DNA of 64,000 nucleotides from Salinarimonas sp052380005 (GCA_052380005.1 JBQTCJ010000014.1); one strand, 5' to 3'; shown: positions 1-9,104, numbered from the stretch's first letter. A program made the numbers and translations. Notes: generated by a model from the sequence alone, not told the origin.

Positions 1-1
1 G

Positions 2-655
2 CCCTTCGCCACGGCGCCGGGCCTGCGCGGTGCCGCCGGACCGACCGGCGCGTCGAGCGGCCCGGGCGGGAACGGCAACGGTCCCGCGCGGGGCGAGAAG
101 ATGTCCCTCAAGCGCGACGACCCCGCCCCGCGCGACGCCGGCCGCGCCGGCTGGCTTTCGGATCTCCTGGAGCGCGCCTCGGAGGACGAGGCACCCGTGC
201 GGGCGCCCGCACCCCAGCCCGAGCGCGTCCGCGAGCCGGCGCCCCAGCCGCGGCAGGACGCCCGCACGGAGCCCCGGTCCGAGCCCGCGTCCCAGCGCGC
301 CCGCGGCGGCAACGCCCTCGACAGCCTCAACTCGATCTCCGTCGACATCGCCCGGATGATCGTGCACGAGGCGGCGGTGGACTTCTGGAATCGCTACGAG
401 CCCGGCGTCATGGCCGAGTTCGAGCCGCGGCTCTACACCCAGCAGGGCCGCCAGACCTTCGAGGAGATCCGCCGCAAGTACCGCCGCGACGCGGATTTCC
501 GGCAGACGGTGGACCGTTACGTCGAGGAGTTCGAGCGGCTTCTCACCGAGGTCGCCCGCGACGATCGGGACCAGGTGCTCACCCGCACCTACCTGACCTC
601 CGAGACCGGCAAGGTCTACACGATGCTCGCCCACGCGAGCGGGCGCCTGGCGTGA
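2..655 (+). CDS. C-terminal part of a hypothetical protein (5' end outside window)
   Basis: The reading frame is open from the window edge, so the first in-frame ATG at 101 need not be the true start. The visible N-terminal half is low complexity, rich in Pro, Arg, Ala and Glu, and probably disordered. The last 110 residues or so look folded and mostly helical, beginning around NALDSLNSISVDIARMI and continuing through an EEIRRKYRRD stretch. No catalytic motif or membrane segment is visible. A helical C-terminal domain behind a disordered linker resembles proteins of unknown function in Methylobacterium relatives. I do not assign a role. A palindromic repeat follows, then hemF, which has its own start region. 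Confidence 0.65.
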   Translation, partial: PFATAPGLRGAAGPTGASSGPGGNGNGPARGEKMSLKRDDPAPRDAGRAGWLSDLLERASEDEAPVRAPAPQPERVREPAPQPRQDARTEPRSEPASQRARGGNALDSLNSISVDIARMIVHEAAVDFWNRYEPGVMAEFEPRLYTQQGRQTFEEIRRKYRRDADFRQTVDRYVEEFERLLTEVARDDRDQVLTRTYLTSETGKVYTMLAHASGRLA

Positions 656-680
656 CCGGCCGGCGCACGAGCCCGATCCC

Positions 681-859
681 GTCATCCCGGACGCCGAAGG
701 CGGTCCGGGACCCAGAACCACAGGTGCTCGTCCGAGCGGCGTGGAACGCCTCGTCGCTCGACGCCGCCATCGCCGTCGCGGGCGGAACGCGCTCTCGCGC
801 GTCCCGAGGCGGGCGGCACGTGTTCTGGGTCTCGGGCCCGCTTCGCGACCCGGGATGAC
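681..859. repeat. Palindromic REP/MITE-like intergenic element, copy 1
   Basis: The ends are perfect 10-bp inverted repeats (gtcatcccgg at 681, ccgggatgac at 850). Inside lie further complementary stretches around gggacccagaacca and tgttctgggtctcgg, so most of the element can fold on itself. A related, inverted copy lies at 9171-9348. No transposase is encoded, so this is a non-autonomous repeat. Confidence 0.7.
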
Positions 860-892
860 GCTCCTCGCACCCCGTTCGAGACGAGATCACCG

Positions 893-1807
893 ATGACGGA
901 CGCTAAACCCTGGAACCCGGCCGACGTCGAGCGGCTCCAGGCGGCGATGCCCGCCTGGTGCGCCGAGCTGCAGAGCCGGATCACCGCCGCCTTCGAGGCG
1001 ATCGAGGACGAGACGACGGGGCCGTTCGACGCCGACGCGCCCTCCGCGCCCGGCCGCTTCGAGCGCACACCGTGGTCGCGCAAGGACCACACCGGCGCCG
1101 ACGGCGGCGGCGGCACGATGGCGATGATGCGCGGGCGCGTGTTCGAGAAGGTGGGCGTCCACGTCTCGACGGTTCACGGCGAGTTCGCGCCCGAGTTCCG
1201 TGGCCAGATCCCGGGCTCGGACTCCGATCCGCGCTTCTGGGCCGCGGGCATCTCGCTCATCGCCCATCCCTGGAACCCGCACGCGCCGACCGTGCATATG
1301 AACACGCGCTTCGTGAAGACGACGAAGCCCTGGTTCGGCGGCGGCGCGGACCTGACGCCGGTGCTCGAGCGCCGGCGCACGCAGCACGATCCCGACAGCG
1401 AGGCCTTCCACGCCGCCATGCGCGGAGCCTGCGAGAACTTCGCCGACATCGCCGACTACGATCGCTACAAGGCCTGGTGCGAGGAGTATTTCTGGCTCAA
1501 GCACCGCAACGAGCCGCGCGGCATCGGCGGCATCTTCTACGACTACCACTGGTCCGGCGACCCGGACCGGGACCTCGCCTTCACCAAGGGCGTCGGCCTC
1601 GCCTTCCTGGACATCTATCCGCGGATCCTGCGCGCGAACATGGCCACGCCCTGGACCGAGGCGGACCGGCACGAGCAGCAGATCCGCCGCGGGCGCTACG
1701 TGGAGTACAACCTGCTCTACGATCGCGGCACGATCTTCGGCCTCAAGACCGGCGGCAACGTCGCCTCGATCCTGTCGTCGATGCCGCCGACGGTGCGGTG
1801 GCCCTGA
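893..1807 (+). CDS. hemF: Oxygen-dependent coproporphyrinogen III oxidase
   Basis: This enzyme decarboxylates two propionates of coproporphyrinogen III to give protoporphyrinogen IX, using O2, in cytoplasmic haem synthesis. The 304-residue length matches the family. The substrate-site motif WFGGGADLTPV sits near residue 145, and the family's C-terminal signature is clear (YNLLYDRGTIFGLKTGGN, then SMPPTVRWP at the very end). The start at 893 places the conserved region in the usual position. It stands alone: a repeat precedes it and the next gene is convergent. O2 dependence indicates aerobic growth, and an oxygen-independent hemN elsewhere cannot be excluded. Confidence 0.96.
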   Translation: MTDAKPWNPADVERLQAAMPAWCAELQSRITAAFEAIEDETTGPFDADAPSAPGRFERTPWSRKDHTGADGGGGTMAMMRGRVFEKVGVHVSTVHGEFAPEFRGQIPGSDSDPRFWAAGISLIAHPWNPHAPTVHMNTRFVKTTKPWFGGGADLTPVLERRRTQHDPDSEAFHAAMRGACENFADIADYDRYKAWCEEYFWLKHRNEPRGIGGIFYDYHWSGDPDRDLAFTKGVGLAFLDIYPRILRANMATPWTEADRHEQQIRRGRYVEYNLLYDRGTIFGLKTGGNVASILSSMPPTVRWP

Positions 1808-1889
1808 CGGGAGGCGAGGCGCCCGAACCGCCCCACCGCCCGCGCTCCGCGCGGACTCCTCCCCTCCAGCGAGGAAGCGGGTCAGCGGG

Positions 1890-3905
1890 TCAGCGGGTCG
1901 CGAACTCCCGGCGGACGCCCTCGAACAGCTCCGCGAAGCCGCTCGCCTCGCGCCAGAACACCGGCGGCTCGCCGAAGGGTGCCGCGACGGTGACGTCCGC
2001 CCCGCCCTCGAAGCGCTCGCCGGACCAGAGGTGGACCCAGCGCGCGCCGGCCGGCAGCCAGGTCGTCCACTCCCGTTCGCCCGCGCGCCAGACCGGCGCG
2101 ACCAGGAGGTCGCGGCCGTAGAGATAGGCGTCCTGCACGGCGAAGGTCCGCGCGTCCTCCTCGAAATGCAGGAAGAGCGGGCGCTGGCAGGGCAGCCCGG
2201 TCTCGCGCGCCTCGGCGACGAGCGTGCGCAGGTACGGCACGAGCGCCGTCCAGATACGGGTCGCGCGGGCGAAATGCGCGAGCAGCTCCGGGCTGTCGTC
2301 GAACTGGATGTTCTCGCGCGGGCGGTTGCCCTCGTGGGTGCGCATCACCGGGGTGAAGGCGGCCATCTCCGCCCAGCGGATCATCAGCTCGGCCGTGCGG
2401 ACGTTGCCGAACAGGCTCGTGTAGCCGCCGATGTCGGAATGGTGGTAGGCGTTGCCGACGAGACCGGAGGACAGCGCGCCGCAGATGACGGTGACGAGCC
2501 CGTCGTGGCGCGAGAAGTCGACCGACTGGTCGCCCGCCCACAGCAACGGGCAGTGGCGCTGAACGCCCGTGAAGCCGGCGCGCATGAAGAACAACGCCTC
2601 GCCGGTCATGCCGCGGTTCTCCACCGCGCGGGCGTTCACCTCCGCCCAGAGCACGGGCCAGGCATTGTGCATCAGCATCGGGTCGGAGCCGTCCGAGAGA
2701 ACGACGTCGACCGGCAGGTACTCGCCGAAATCCGCCATCCAGCCGGACAGGCCGGCATCGAGCATCTCCCGACCGATGACGCGCTCCTCGAACCAGGCGC
2801 AGGCCGCGGGCGCGGTGAAGTCGACGATGCCGCAGTCGAACTCGCCGAAGTCGACGCGGTAGGTCTCCCCGGCGCGGTTCCTCGCGAGGTGCCCTGCCGC
2901 CTCGGCCTCGGGGAAGAGCGTGCCGTCGACGGCGAGGTAGGGGTTGACGTAGCCCATGAAGCGGATGCCACGCGCCGCGAGCGAGGCGATCGCCGCGCGC
3001 AGGCCCGGATACCAGCGCTCGTTCGCCCGCCAGTCCCAGAACAGGCGCCGCCCGAAGGACGTGTCGCGGATGCCGACCCAGTCCTCGCACCACAGGGCGG
3101 AGACCGCGCAGCCCACCTCCAGGTATCTCTCCAGGCGCGCGAGCGAGTTGGCGCCGTCCTTCAAGCCGATGATCGCGCCGTTCATCACCCACTCCGGCAG
3201 CGGAGGCTGGCGGCCGAAGCGGTCGGAGAGGCACGTGACCAGCGCCTCGAGGCTGGGCGCGCCGAACAGCTCGATGCGCGCCGGCACGGCCCAGACCTCG
3301 ATCTCGTGGAAGGAGCGGCGGCGGAAGTCGAAGGCGGAATAGGCGGTCGTCTCGACGTGGAGCGCATAGCGGCGCGTCGAGAGGAAGGTCGGCTGCGGGT
3401 AGTTGGTGTGCCAGTAGTCGCCGCCGGCGCCGCCGTTCTTGTCCGCCTGGAAGGTGATCTCGCTCTTCTTGTCGCGCCCGACGCCGGGCTCGGAGGTCCA
3501 GAGCGGGAACTTCCGGCCGGAGAGGTCGAAATACGACATCTGCTCCCCGCCGCCGTAAACGCGCTCGCCCTCCTCCGCCTCGACGCGCAGCCAGAACCGG
3601 TCGATCGCCGCGTCCGCCTCCACGAAGACGAGCGCGCCCGCGTCCTCGTCGCCCTCGATCGCCACGACGAGGCGCGGCTTCGCCTCCGGGCTCGTCGAGA
3701 AGGCGACGAGGCGCCCCGCGATCGCCGCGTGGCGCAGCCCGACGCGCTCCTCGACATGGTCCTCGATCTCGAAGTTGCCGCGATACATCGCGATCCGGGG
3801 CTCGCCGCGCCCGACGAAGAGGCAGGGCCGGTCGGGCCGGTGGCGCAGCACGAGGCGCGCGCCGAGATACAGGTCGAAGCCGTCGTCGACAGCGACGAGG
3901 TGCAT
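1890..3905 (-). CDS. yihQ: Sulfoquinovosidase (GH31, YihQ type)
   Basis: This glycosidase releases sulfoquinovose from sulfoquinovosyl glycerol or diacylglycerol. The 671-residue protein matches the YihQ-type length and blocks, for example GGGEQMSYFDLSGRKFPLW, GGDYWHTNYPQPTF, GWMADFGEYLP and RTHEGNRP. By alignment from memory with E. coli YihQ, Asp392 (ADFGE) is the nucleophile and Asp459 (AGDQ) the acid/base. Lys249, Glu274, Arg287, Trp290 and Tyr495 fall where the sulfonate-binding set lies, giving the KERWY variant described for the Agrobacterium enzyme rather than E. coli's QQRWY. No signal peptide is seen, so it acts in the cytoplasm. It is the last gene of the leftward operon, 13 bp after the dehydrogenase. 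An ordinary alpha-glucosidase is much less likely given these residues. Confidence 0.92.
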   Translation of the reverse strand: MHLVAVDDGFDLYLGARLVLRHRPDRPCLFVGRGEPRIAMYRGNFEIEDHVEERVGLRHAAIAGRLVAFSTSPEAKPRLVVAIEGDEDAGALVFVEADAAIDRFWLRVEAEEGERVYGGGEQMSYFDLSGRKFPLWTSEPGVGRDKKSEITFQADKNGGAGGDYWHTNYPQPTFLSTRRYALHVETTAYSAFDFRRRSFHEIEVWAVPARIELFGAPSLEALVTCLSDRFGRQPPLPEWVMNGAIIGLKDGANSLARLERYLEVGCAVSALWCEDWVGIRDTSFGRRLFWDWRANERWYPGLRAAIASLAARGIRFMGYVNPYLAVDGTLFPEAEAAGHLARNRAGETYRVDFGEFDCGIVDFTAPAACAWFEERVIGREMLDAGLSGWMADFGEYLPVDVVLSDGSDPMLMHNAWPVLWAEVNARAVENRGMTGEALFFMRAGFTGVQRHCPLLWAGDQSVDFSRHDGLVTVICGALSSGLVGNAYHHSDIGGYTSLFGNVRTAELMIRWAEMAAFTPVMRTHEGNRPRENIQFDDSPELLAHFARATRIWTALVPYLRTLVAEARETGLPCQRPLFLHFEEDARTFAVQDAYLYGRDLLVAPVWRAGEREWTTWLPAGARWVHLWSGERFEGGADVTVAAPFGEPPVFWREASGFAELFEGVRREFATR

Positions 3906-3918
3906 GGGAAGGGTGCCT

Positions 3919-4704
3919 TCAGTTCTGGGTGAGGCCGGCGTCGACGACGAAGTTCGCGCCGGTGCAGCCGCCGCTCTCCTCGGAGGCGAGGAAGAGCGCC
4001 ATGCGCGCGACGTGGCTCGCGTCGAGCCGGAACTTCAGCGCCTGGAGATCGAGGAACTGGCGGTTCAGCTCCGGCGTGAGCCAGAGCTTCTCCTGGCGCT
4101 CGGTGAGGATAGCGCCGGGCACGAGGCAGTTGACGCGAATGCCCGAGGCGCCGAGCTCCCGCGCCAGCGTCTTGGTCAGGCCGTTGATGGCGGCCTTCGC
4201 CGTCGTGTAGCCCACCATGCCCGGGCGCCCGCGCATCCAGGAGATCGATCCCAGCATGATCACCGAGCCGCCGCCCCGTTCGGCCATGCCCGGCGCGAGC
4301 GCCTGGGTCGCGAAGAAGTGATGGTCGAGGTTCAGCGCCAGCGTGCGGCGCCAGTAGTCCGGCTCGACGCTCTCCATGGCGTGACGATCGTCGCGGCCCG
4401 CGTTGTTGACGAGCGCCGCGACGCCCTCGTAGCGCGCCTCGATGCGTGCGAGCGTCTCGCGCAGGGCCGGGACGTCGGTTATGTCGCAGGCGTCGAAGGC
4501 GGCGCCGGTCTCCTCGGCCAGCGCGCGGCCGGCCGCCTCGTCGATGTCGAGGAAGGCGACCTGCGCCTCCTGGGCGGCGAAGGCGCGCACCATTTCCGCG
4601 CCGATACCCGACGCGCCGCCGGTGATCACGACGGCGCGGCCCTTCAGCGAGCGGTAGCGCACCGATTCGTAATCGTGGAGACCCGTTCGCGTGTCGCTCG
4701 CCAT
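3919..4704 (-). CDS. Short-chain dehydrogenase, probable sulfoquinovose 1-dehydrogenase
   Basis: This is a 261-residue classical SDR. The nucleotide-binding motif TGGASGIG lies at residues 28-35, Asp53 after the second strand favours NAD+, NNAG is at 100-103, and the catalytic Ser153 or Ser155, Tyr166 and Lys170 are intact. In the sulfo-Entner-Doudoroff pathway of Pseudomonas putida SQ1 an SDR oxidises sulfoquinovose to 6-sulfogluconolactone. That role fits here because the gene lies between the lactonase (1-bp gap) and the sulfoquinovosidase. The family call is certain. The substrate is inferred from context, and a hexose or aldose dehydrogenase with other specificity would look the same. 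Confidence 0.82.
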   Translation of the reverse strand: MASDTRTGLHDYESVRYRSLKGRAVVITGGASGIGAEMVRAFAAQEAQVAFLDIDEAAGRALAEETGAAFDACDITDVPALRETLARIEARYEGVAALVNNAGRDDRHAMESVEPDYWRRTLALNLDHHFFATQALAPGMAERGGGSVIMLGSISWMRGRPGMVGYTTAKAAINGLTKTLARELGASGIRVNCLVPGAILTERQEKLWLTPELNRQFLDLQALKFRLDASHVARMALFLASEESGGCTGANFVVDAGLTQN

Positions 4705-4705
4705 C

Positions 4706-5599
4706 TCAGAGATCCGGATCGAAGAGCGGCTCGAGCCGCCCGGGCACGTCCACGTCGAGCGCGAAGAGCCCGCCGGCGTTCGGCGTCTGCGCGAGCTCCG
4801 GCTCGGGCCGCCCCGCGCGCGCGGTCGTCACATAGAGGGTCTTCAGGTCGCGCCCGCCGAAGGCGACCATGGTCGGGCAGCGCGCCGGGATCGGGATCTC
4901 GGCGAGGAGCGCGCCGTCGGGCGACCAGCGCTGGATCCGGGAGCCCTCGTAGAGCGCCGTCCAGTAGCAGCCGTCCACGTCGAGTGCCGCGCCGTCCGGC
5001 CGCGCCCGGTCCGTCGAGTCGCGATCGAGCCGGCAGAACACCTCGCCGTCGCTCAGCGCGCCGGTCGCCGGATCGTAGGCGTAGCGCGTCACCGTGAAGC
5101 GCGGCGTGTCCGCGTGGAAGAGGGTGCGGCCGTCGGCGGAGAAGGCGAGGCCGTTCGAGGTCATCAGCCCGTCGAGGAGCTTCGTCAGCCCCGAGCGGTC
5201 GAGCCGGTAGAGCCCCGCGCGCCCGCCGCGCTCCTCGTCGATCGTGCCGACGAGGAAGCGCCCGGCGGGATCGACGCGCCCGTCGTTGAAGCGCGACCAG
5301 GCGCGGTCCTCGGGGTTGTCGGCGAGCTTCCTCAGAACGGACCCGTCGCGCGCGAGGAGGAACACGCCCGAGCGCATGCCGGCGACGAGCGCGCGCCCCC
5401 TGGTCAGCCCGATGCAGCCGATGTCCTCGCCCACGGCGGCCACGGCGTGCGCGCCGCTCTGGGGATGGTAGCGGTGGATGGCGCGGCCGTTGATGTCGAC
5501 GAACCAGAGCGCTTCCTCCTGCGCGTCCCACAGCGGGCTCTCGCCGAGCTGGGCGGCGCAGTCGAGGACGAGGCGGGCTTCGGGCGCGGCGCCGGTCAT
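4706..5599 (-). CDS. SMP-30/gluconolactonase family, probable 6-sulfogluconolactonase
   Basis: This 297-residue beta-propeller lactonase should hydrolyse 6-deoxy-6-sulfogluconolactone to 6-sulfogluconate. Metal ligands of the SMP-30 family are in place: Glu20 (LGESPLW), Asn149 (MTSNGLAFS) and Asp202 (RPDGAALD), with Asn105 (SRFNDG) nearby. The start at 5599 is chosen because its ATG overlaps the stop of the epimerase gene as ATGA, which implies coupled translation. A longer frame continues upstream but only duplicates the epimerase region in another frame. The lactonase fold is certain, and the sulfo-substrate follows from the operon. Confidence 0.84.
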   Translation of the reverse strand: MTGAAPEARLVLDCAAQLGESPLWDAQEEALWFVDINGRAIHRYHPQSGAHAVAAVGEDIGCIGLTRGRALVAGMRSGVFLLARDGSVLRKLADNPEDRAWSRFNDGRVDPAGRFLVGTIDEERGGRAGLYRLDRSGLTKLLDGLMTSNGLAFSADGRTLFHADTPRFTVTRYAYDPATGALSDGEVFCRLDRDSTDRARPDGAALDVDGCYWTALYEGSRIQRWSPDGALLAEIPIPARCPTMVAFGGRDLKTLYVTTARAGRPEPELAQTPNAGGLFALDVDVPGRLEPLFDPDL

Positions 5600-6495
5600 G
5601 GCAGGCGCTCCACGGCGATGCGCGCGCTCGCGACGAGGCGCTCGTTGGGCGCGAGGATGCGCAGGCCGTGGTCCTTGACCTCGGCCATGCGGTTGATCGC
5701 GTCGGGCATGTGCGACACCGGCTCGACGCAGAAAAAGTCCTTGCCCGGCGGCACGAAGACGACGCAATGCGTGAACAGCGCGTCCGCCGTGACGGCGAGC
5801 GCGAGCCTGCGATCGGGATAGACGATCTGCGCCTCGCCGCCGAAGCCGGAGAAGGCGTTGTCCAGCGTGACGGTCTCGACCTCCTTCAAGGCGGAGAAGT
5901 CGTAGTCGCCGGTCGGCGCCTCGCGGCGCACGGGGATCTCGCGCTCGTCCGCGATCCACACGCTCGCCGCCCGGAAGCGCAGGCCCGCGCCGGGGCGACG
6001 GGGGAAGTAGGGGTGGAAGCCGAGCCCGCAGGGCATCGGGCGCGCGTCGCGGTTCTCGACCGCGAGCGTCATGACGAGGGAGGTCGTCTCGAGCGCGTAG
6101 GTCAGCTCGGCGCGCATGCGCCAGGGCCACAGCCCGGCGCCCTCCCCTTCGGGATCATGATCGAGCACGAGCGTCGCCGCGCTCTCGGATCGCGGGCCGA
6201 TCACCCAGGCGCTGCGCCAGCCGAAGCCGTGGAGAGAATGCGGGCTCCTGCCGAAATTGGGCACGAGCCGGTGCTCCTCGCCGCAGAAGGCGAAGCACCC
6301 CCGGTCGATGCGTCCTGAGAACGGCACGAGCGGGAACGAGGAGGTGAGCGTCGCGTCCCCGCTCGCGAGCATCTCGGGCGTCGTCTCGCGAAGGATCGGC
6401 ACGTCACCGACGCGAAATCCCGCGATCGCCCCGCCGACCCCCGGCGCGAGGTCGAGGGCGAGCTCGCCGTTGCTGAGGGTGAGGATCTCGGTCAT
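5596..6495 (-). CDS. Aldose 1-epimerase family, probable sulfoquinovose mutarotase
   Basis: A 299-residue galactose-mutarotase-like protein. The catalytic pattern is present: His89 (SLHGFGWR), His161 (GLGFHPYF) as acid, and Glu258 (FCVEPVS) as base. It would speed interconversion of alpha- and beta-sulfoquinovose, feeding the dehydrogenase after the glycosidase has released one anomer. The start at 6495 begins MTEILTLSNG, matching the family's N-terminus, and the longer upstream extension is arginine-rich and unlikely. Its stop overlaps the lactonase start. A general hexose mutarotase is the alternative. Confidence 0.82.
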   Translation of the reverse strand: MTEILTLSNGELALDLAPGVGGAIAGFRVGDVPILRETTPEMLASGDATLTSSFPLVPFSGRIDRGCFAFCGEEHRLVPNFGRSPHSLHGFGWRSAWVIGPRSESAATLVLDHDPEGEGAGLWPWRMRAELTYALETTSLVMTLAVENRDARPMPCGLGFHPYFPRRPGAGLRFRAASVWIADEREIPVRREAPTGDYDFSALKEVETVTLDNAFSGFGGEAQIVYPDRRLALAVTADALFTHCVVFVPPGKDFFCVEPVSHMPDAINRMAEVKDHGLRILAPNERLVASARIAVERLP

Positions 6496-6518
6496 CGCGG
6501 CTCTCCTGGCTCCGTCCG

Positions 6519-7325
6519 TCAGTATGCGGCCGCGGGGCCGCCTGCGGAGGATGCGTTCGCGCCGCGCAGCGTTCCGAGCCAATCGGCCGCGCGCCCCGTC
6601 ATCATGGCGACGTCGGAGGCGACCGCGGCGAAGCCGTAGCCGTAGTCGAGGAAGCGCGCGACCATCTCCGGGTTCGGCCCGACGATGCCGATCGGCTTGC
6701 CGACGGCCTTGGCGCCCTGCGCCGCCTGGGCGATCAGCGCCTGCACCTCCGCATGCCCCACCTGCCCCATCCGCCCCATGGCGGCGGAGAGGTCGCCGGG
6801 GCCGACGAAGAGCGCGTCGACGCCGGGCACCGCCGCGATCTCGGCGAGGCGCGCGATGGCGCGGGGCGTCTCCAGCTGGACGATGACGAAGGTCTCGGCG
6901 TCGGCGCGCCCGAGATAGTCGCTCGCGCGCCCGAAGCGCGAGGCGCGATGCACGGCGGCGACGCCGCGCACGCCCGTCGGGGGATAGCGCGCGAAGGACA
7001 CGGCGGCCCGCGCCTCGTCGGCGCTCTCGACGAAGGGCACCATCACTGTCTCCGCGCCGAGATCCAGCACGCGCTTGACCATCACCTGGTCGTTCCAGGG
7101 CAGGCGCACCACGGGGGCCGCACCCGTGCAGCCGATCGCGCGCAGGATGTGGGCGAGGTCGCCGAGATCGATCGGCACGTGCTCCATGTCGACGACGAGG
7201 AAGTCGAAGCCGACGTGGCCCATCGCCTCCGCGGTGGAGGGCGCCGCCGCCATCAGCCAGCTCCCGAGGGGCGCGGTGGGGCCGGCCGCGAGGCGGCGCT
7301 TGAAGCGGTTGGTGATGTCGATCAT
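6519..7325 (-). CDS. HpcH/HpaI class II aldolase, probable KDSG aldolase
   Basis: A 268-residue metal-dependent pyruvate aldolase. Key residues of the family can be placed: His49 (VDMEH) as base, Arg74 (VVRLPW) binding pyruvate, and Glu152 (QLETP) with Asp178 (GPGDLS) as divalent-metal ligands. In sulfo-Entner-Doudoroff metabolism this family splits 2-keto-3,6-dideoxy-6-sulfogluconate into pyruvate and 3-sulfolactaldehyde. It sits 7 bp downstream of the dehydratase that would make its substrate. A 2-keto-3-deoxy sugar-acid aldolase for ordinary hexonates is the alternative, made less likely by the sulfoquinovosidase in the same operon. Confidence 0.85.
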   Translation of the reverse strand: MIDITNRFKRRLAAGPTAPLGSWLMAAAPSTAEAMGHVGFDFLVVDMEHVPIDLGDLAHILRAIGCTGAAPVVRLPWNDQVMVKRVLDLGAETVMVPFVESADEARAAVSFARYPPTGVRGVAAVHRASRFGRASDYLGRADAETFVIVQLETPRAIARLAEIAAVPGVDALFVGPGDLSAAMGRMGQVGHAEVQALIAQAAQGAKAVGKPIGIVGPNPEMVARFLDYGYGFAAVASDVAMMTGRAADWLGTLRGANASSAGGPAAAY

Positions 7326-7332
7326 CGCGGCC

Positions 7333-9069
7333 TCAGTAGATCGGCGGCTCGGGGACTGCGGGTCCCGCGGCCAGGAAGTCGAAGTCGCAGCCCTCGTGCG
7401 CCTGGGAGACGTGGCGCTGATAGAGGGCGGCGAAGGAGCGGTCGTAGCGGTAGGCGCCGGGCGTCCACGCCGCCTTGCGGCGGGCTATCTCGGCCTCGTC
7501 CACCTTCATGTCGAGGCGCCCCGCAGGGACGTCGAGCACGACGACGTCCCCGGTGCGCAGCAGCCCGAGCGGCCCGCCGACGGCGGCCTCCGGCGAGACG
7601 TGGAGGACGCAGGTGCCGTAATGCGTGCCGCTCATGCGCCCGTCGCAGATGCGTACCATGTCACGCACGCCGGCCATCAGCAGCTTCTTGGGGATCGGCA
7701 GGTTGCCCCATTCCGGCATGCCCGGCGCGCCGACGGGGCCGGCGTTGCGCAGCACCAGCACGGTGTTCTCGTCGACGTCGAGATCGGGATCGTCGATCGC
7801 CGCCTTCATCGCGCCCGGATCGTCGAAGACGAGGGCGCGACCCTCGTGGCGCAGGAATTTCGGGCTCGCGGCGGAGGTCTTCATCACCGCGCCGTCGGGG
7901 GCGAGATTGCCCCGCAGCACGGCGAGCGTCCGGCCCTGCTCCAGCGGAACCGCCGGGTTCGCGAGGTCGCGGATGACGTCGTCGTTCCAGCACTGCGCGC
8001 CGTCGAGCGCCTCTCCGAGCGTGCGGCCTTCCACGGTCGGACGCGAGAGGTCGAGGTGCGCCTCGAGCTTCTTGAGGAGCGCCGGGAGCCCGCCGGCGAA
8101 CCAGAAGTCCTCCATCAGGTAGTCGCCGGACGGGAACAGGTTCGCCAGCACCGGGATGCGCGCCGACACCGCCGCCATGTCGTCGAGCGTCAGGTCGACG
8201 CCCGCGCGGCGCGCCATGGCGACGAGATGGACGGCCGCGTTGGTCGAGCCGCCCATGGCCATGTAGGCGACGAGGCCGTTCTGGAAGGTCTCGCGTGAGA
8301 GGATGGTGGAGGGGCGCACGTCCTCCCAGATCATCTGGACGATGCGCTCGCCGCAGGCGGCCGCCATGCGGGCGTGGCCGGAATCGACGGCGGGGATCGA
8401 GGACGCGCCGAAGAGGGTGAGCCCCATCGCGTCGACGATGGAGGTCATGGTCGAGGCCGTGCCCATCGTGTTGCAGGTGCCGGCGGAGCGCGTCATGCGG
8501 CTCTCGAGATCGACCCAGTCCTGCGCCGAGAGGCGGCCGGCACGGTACTCGTCCCAGTATTTCTTGGTGTGGGTGCCGGCACCCGTCTTCACGCCGCGCC
8601 ATTGCCCGTTCGACATCGGGCCGGCCGGGCAGTAGATCACGGGAATGTCCATGGAGAACGCCCCCATCAGGAGGCCCGGCGTGGACTTGTCGCAGCCCCC
8701 CAGCAGCACCGCCCCGTCGACCGGATGCGAGCGCAGGAGCTCCTCCGCCTCCATGGCGAGGAAGTTGCGGTAGAGCATGGTGGTGGGCTTGACCATCACC
8801 TCCCCCACCGAGAGCGCCGGCAGCTCCACCGGATAGCCCCCCGCCTGCCACACGCCGCGCTTCACCGCCTGCGCCCGCTCGCGCAGATGGGCGTGGCACG
8901 GGCTCATGTCGGACCAGGTGTTGAGGATGGCGACGACCGGCTTGCCCATGAACTCCTCGCGCCGCATGCCCATCTGCTGGGTGCGCTGCCGATGCGCGAA
9001 GGCGCGCATGTCGTCGGCGGCGTACCAGCGCTGGGATCGCAGGCTGTCGAGGGTGCGGCGGGTCGTCAT
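7333..9069 (-). CDS. IlvD/Edd family dehydratase, probable 6-sulfogluconate dehydratase
   Basis: A 578-residue sugar-acid dehydratase. The three cysteines expected to hold a [2Fe-2S] cluster are Cys58 (DMSPCHAH), Cys126 (GGCDKSTPG) and Cys199 (AGTCNTMG). Lys128 in the GGCDK motif matches the carbamylated lysine of pentonate dehydratases, and the C-terminal CDGRMSGTHYGT motif is present. It should dehydrate 6-sulfogluconate to the 2-keto-3-deoxy acid that the next gene's product cleaves. It is the first gene of the leftward operon and faces the LacI-type regulator across a 370-bp gap. The family is certain and the sulfo-substrate is inferred. Confidence 0.87.
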   Translation of the reverse strand: MTTRRTLDSLRSQRWYAADDMRAFAHRQRTQQMGMRREEFMGKPVVAILNTWSDMSPCHAHLRERAQAVKRGVWQAGGYPVELPALSVGEVMVKPTTMLYRNFLAMEAEELLRSHPVDGAVLLGGCDKSTPGLLMGAFSMDIPVIYCPAGPMSNGQWRGVKTGAGTHTKKYWDEYRAGRLSAQDWVDLESRMTRSAGTCNTMGTASTMTSIVDAMGLTLFGASSIPAVDSGHARMAAACGERIVQMIWEDVRPSTILSRETFQNGLVAYMAMGGSTNAAVHLVAMARRAGVDLTLDDMAAVSARIPVLANLFPSGDYLMEDFWFAGGLPALLKKLEAHLDLSRPTVEGRTLGEALDGAQCWNDDVIRDLANPAVPLEQGRTLAVLRGNLAPDGAVMKTSAASPKFLRHEGRALVFDDPGAMKAAIDDPDLDVDENTVLVLRNAGPVGAPGMPEWGNLPIPKKLLMAGVRDMVRICDGRMSGTHYGTCVLHVSPEAAVGGPLGLLRTGDVVVLDVPAGRLDMKVDEAEIARRKAAWTPGAYRYDRSFAALYQRHVSQAHEGCDFDFLAAGPAVPEPPIY

Positions 9070-9104
9070 CGAGCCTCTCTCGGGGGGAACCGATCGCGCA
9101 TCTT

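Noticed and set aside
1877..1900. Short tandem gcgggtca units at the end of the sulfoquinovosidase gene
   Set aside because: Two and a half 8-bp units are too few to call a functional repeat in such GC-rich DNA.
4706..6130. Extended start of the lactonase gene to 474 residues
   Set aside because: The extra N-terminus is an out-of-frame reading of the epimerase gene. The ATG at 5599 overlaps the epimerase stop and begins the conserved fold.
3919..9069. Reading the operon as an ordinary gluconate, galactonate or arabinose catabolic cluster
   Set aside because: The enzyme families alone would allow it, but the glycosidase has the sulfonate-binding set of a sulfoquinovosidase, which ordinary sugar-acid clusters lack.
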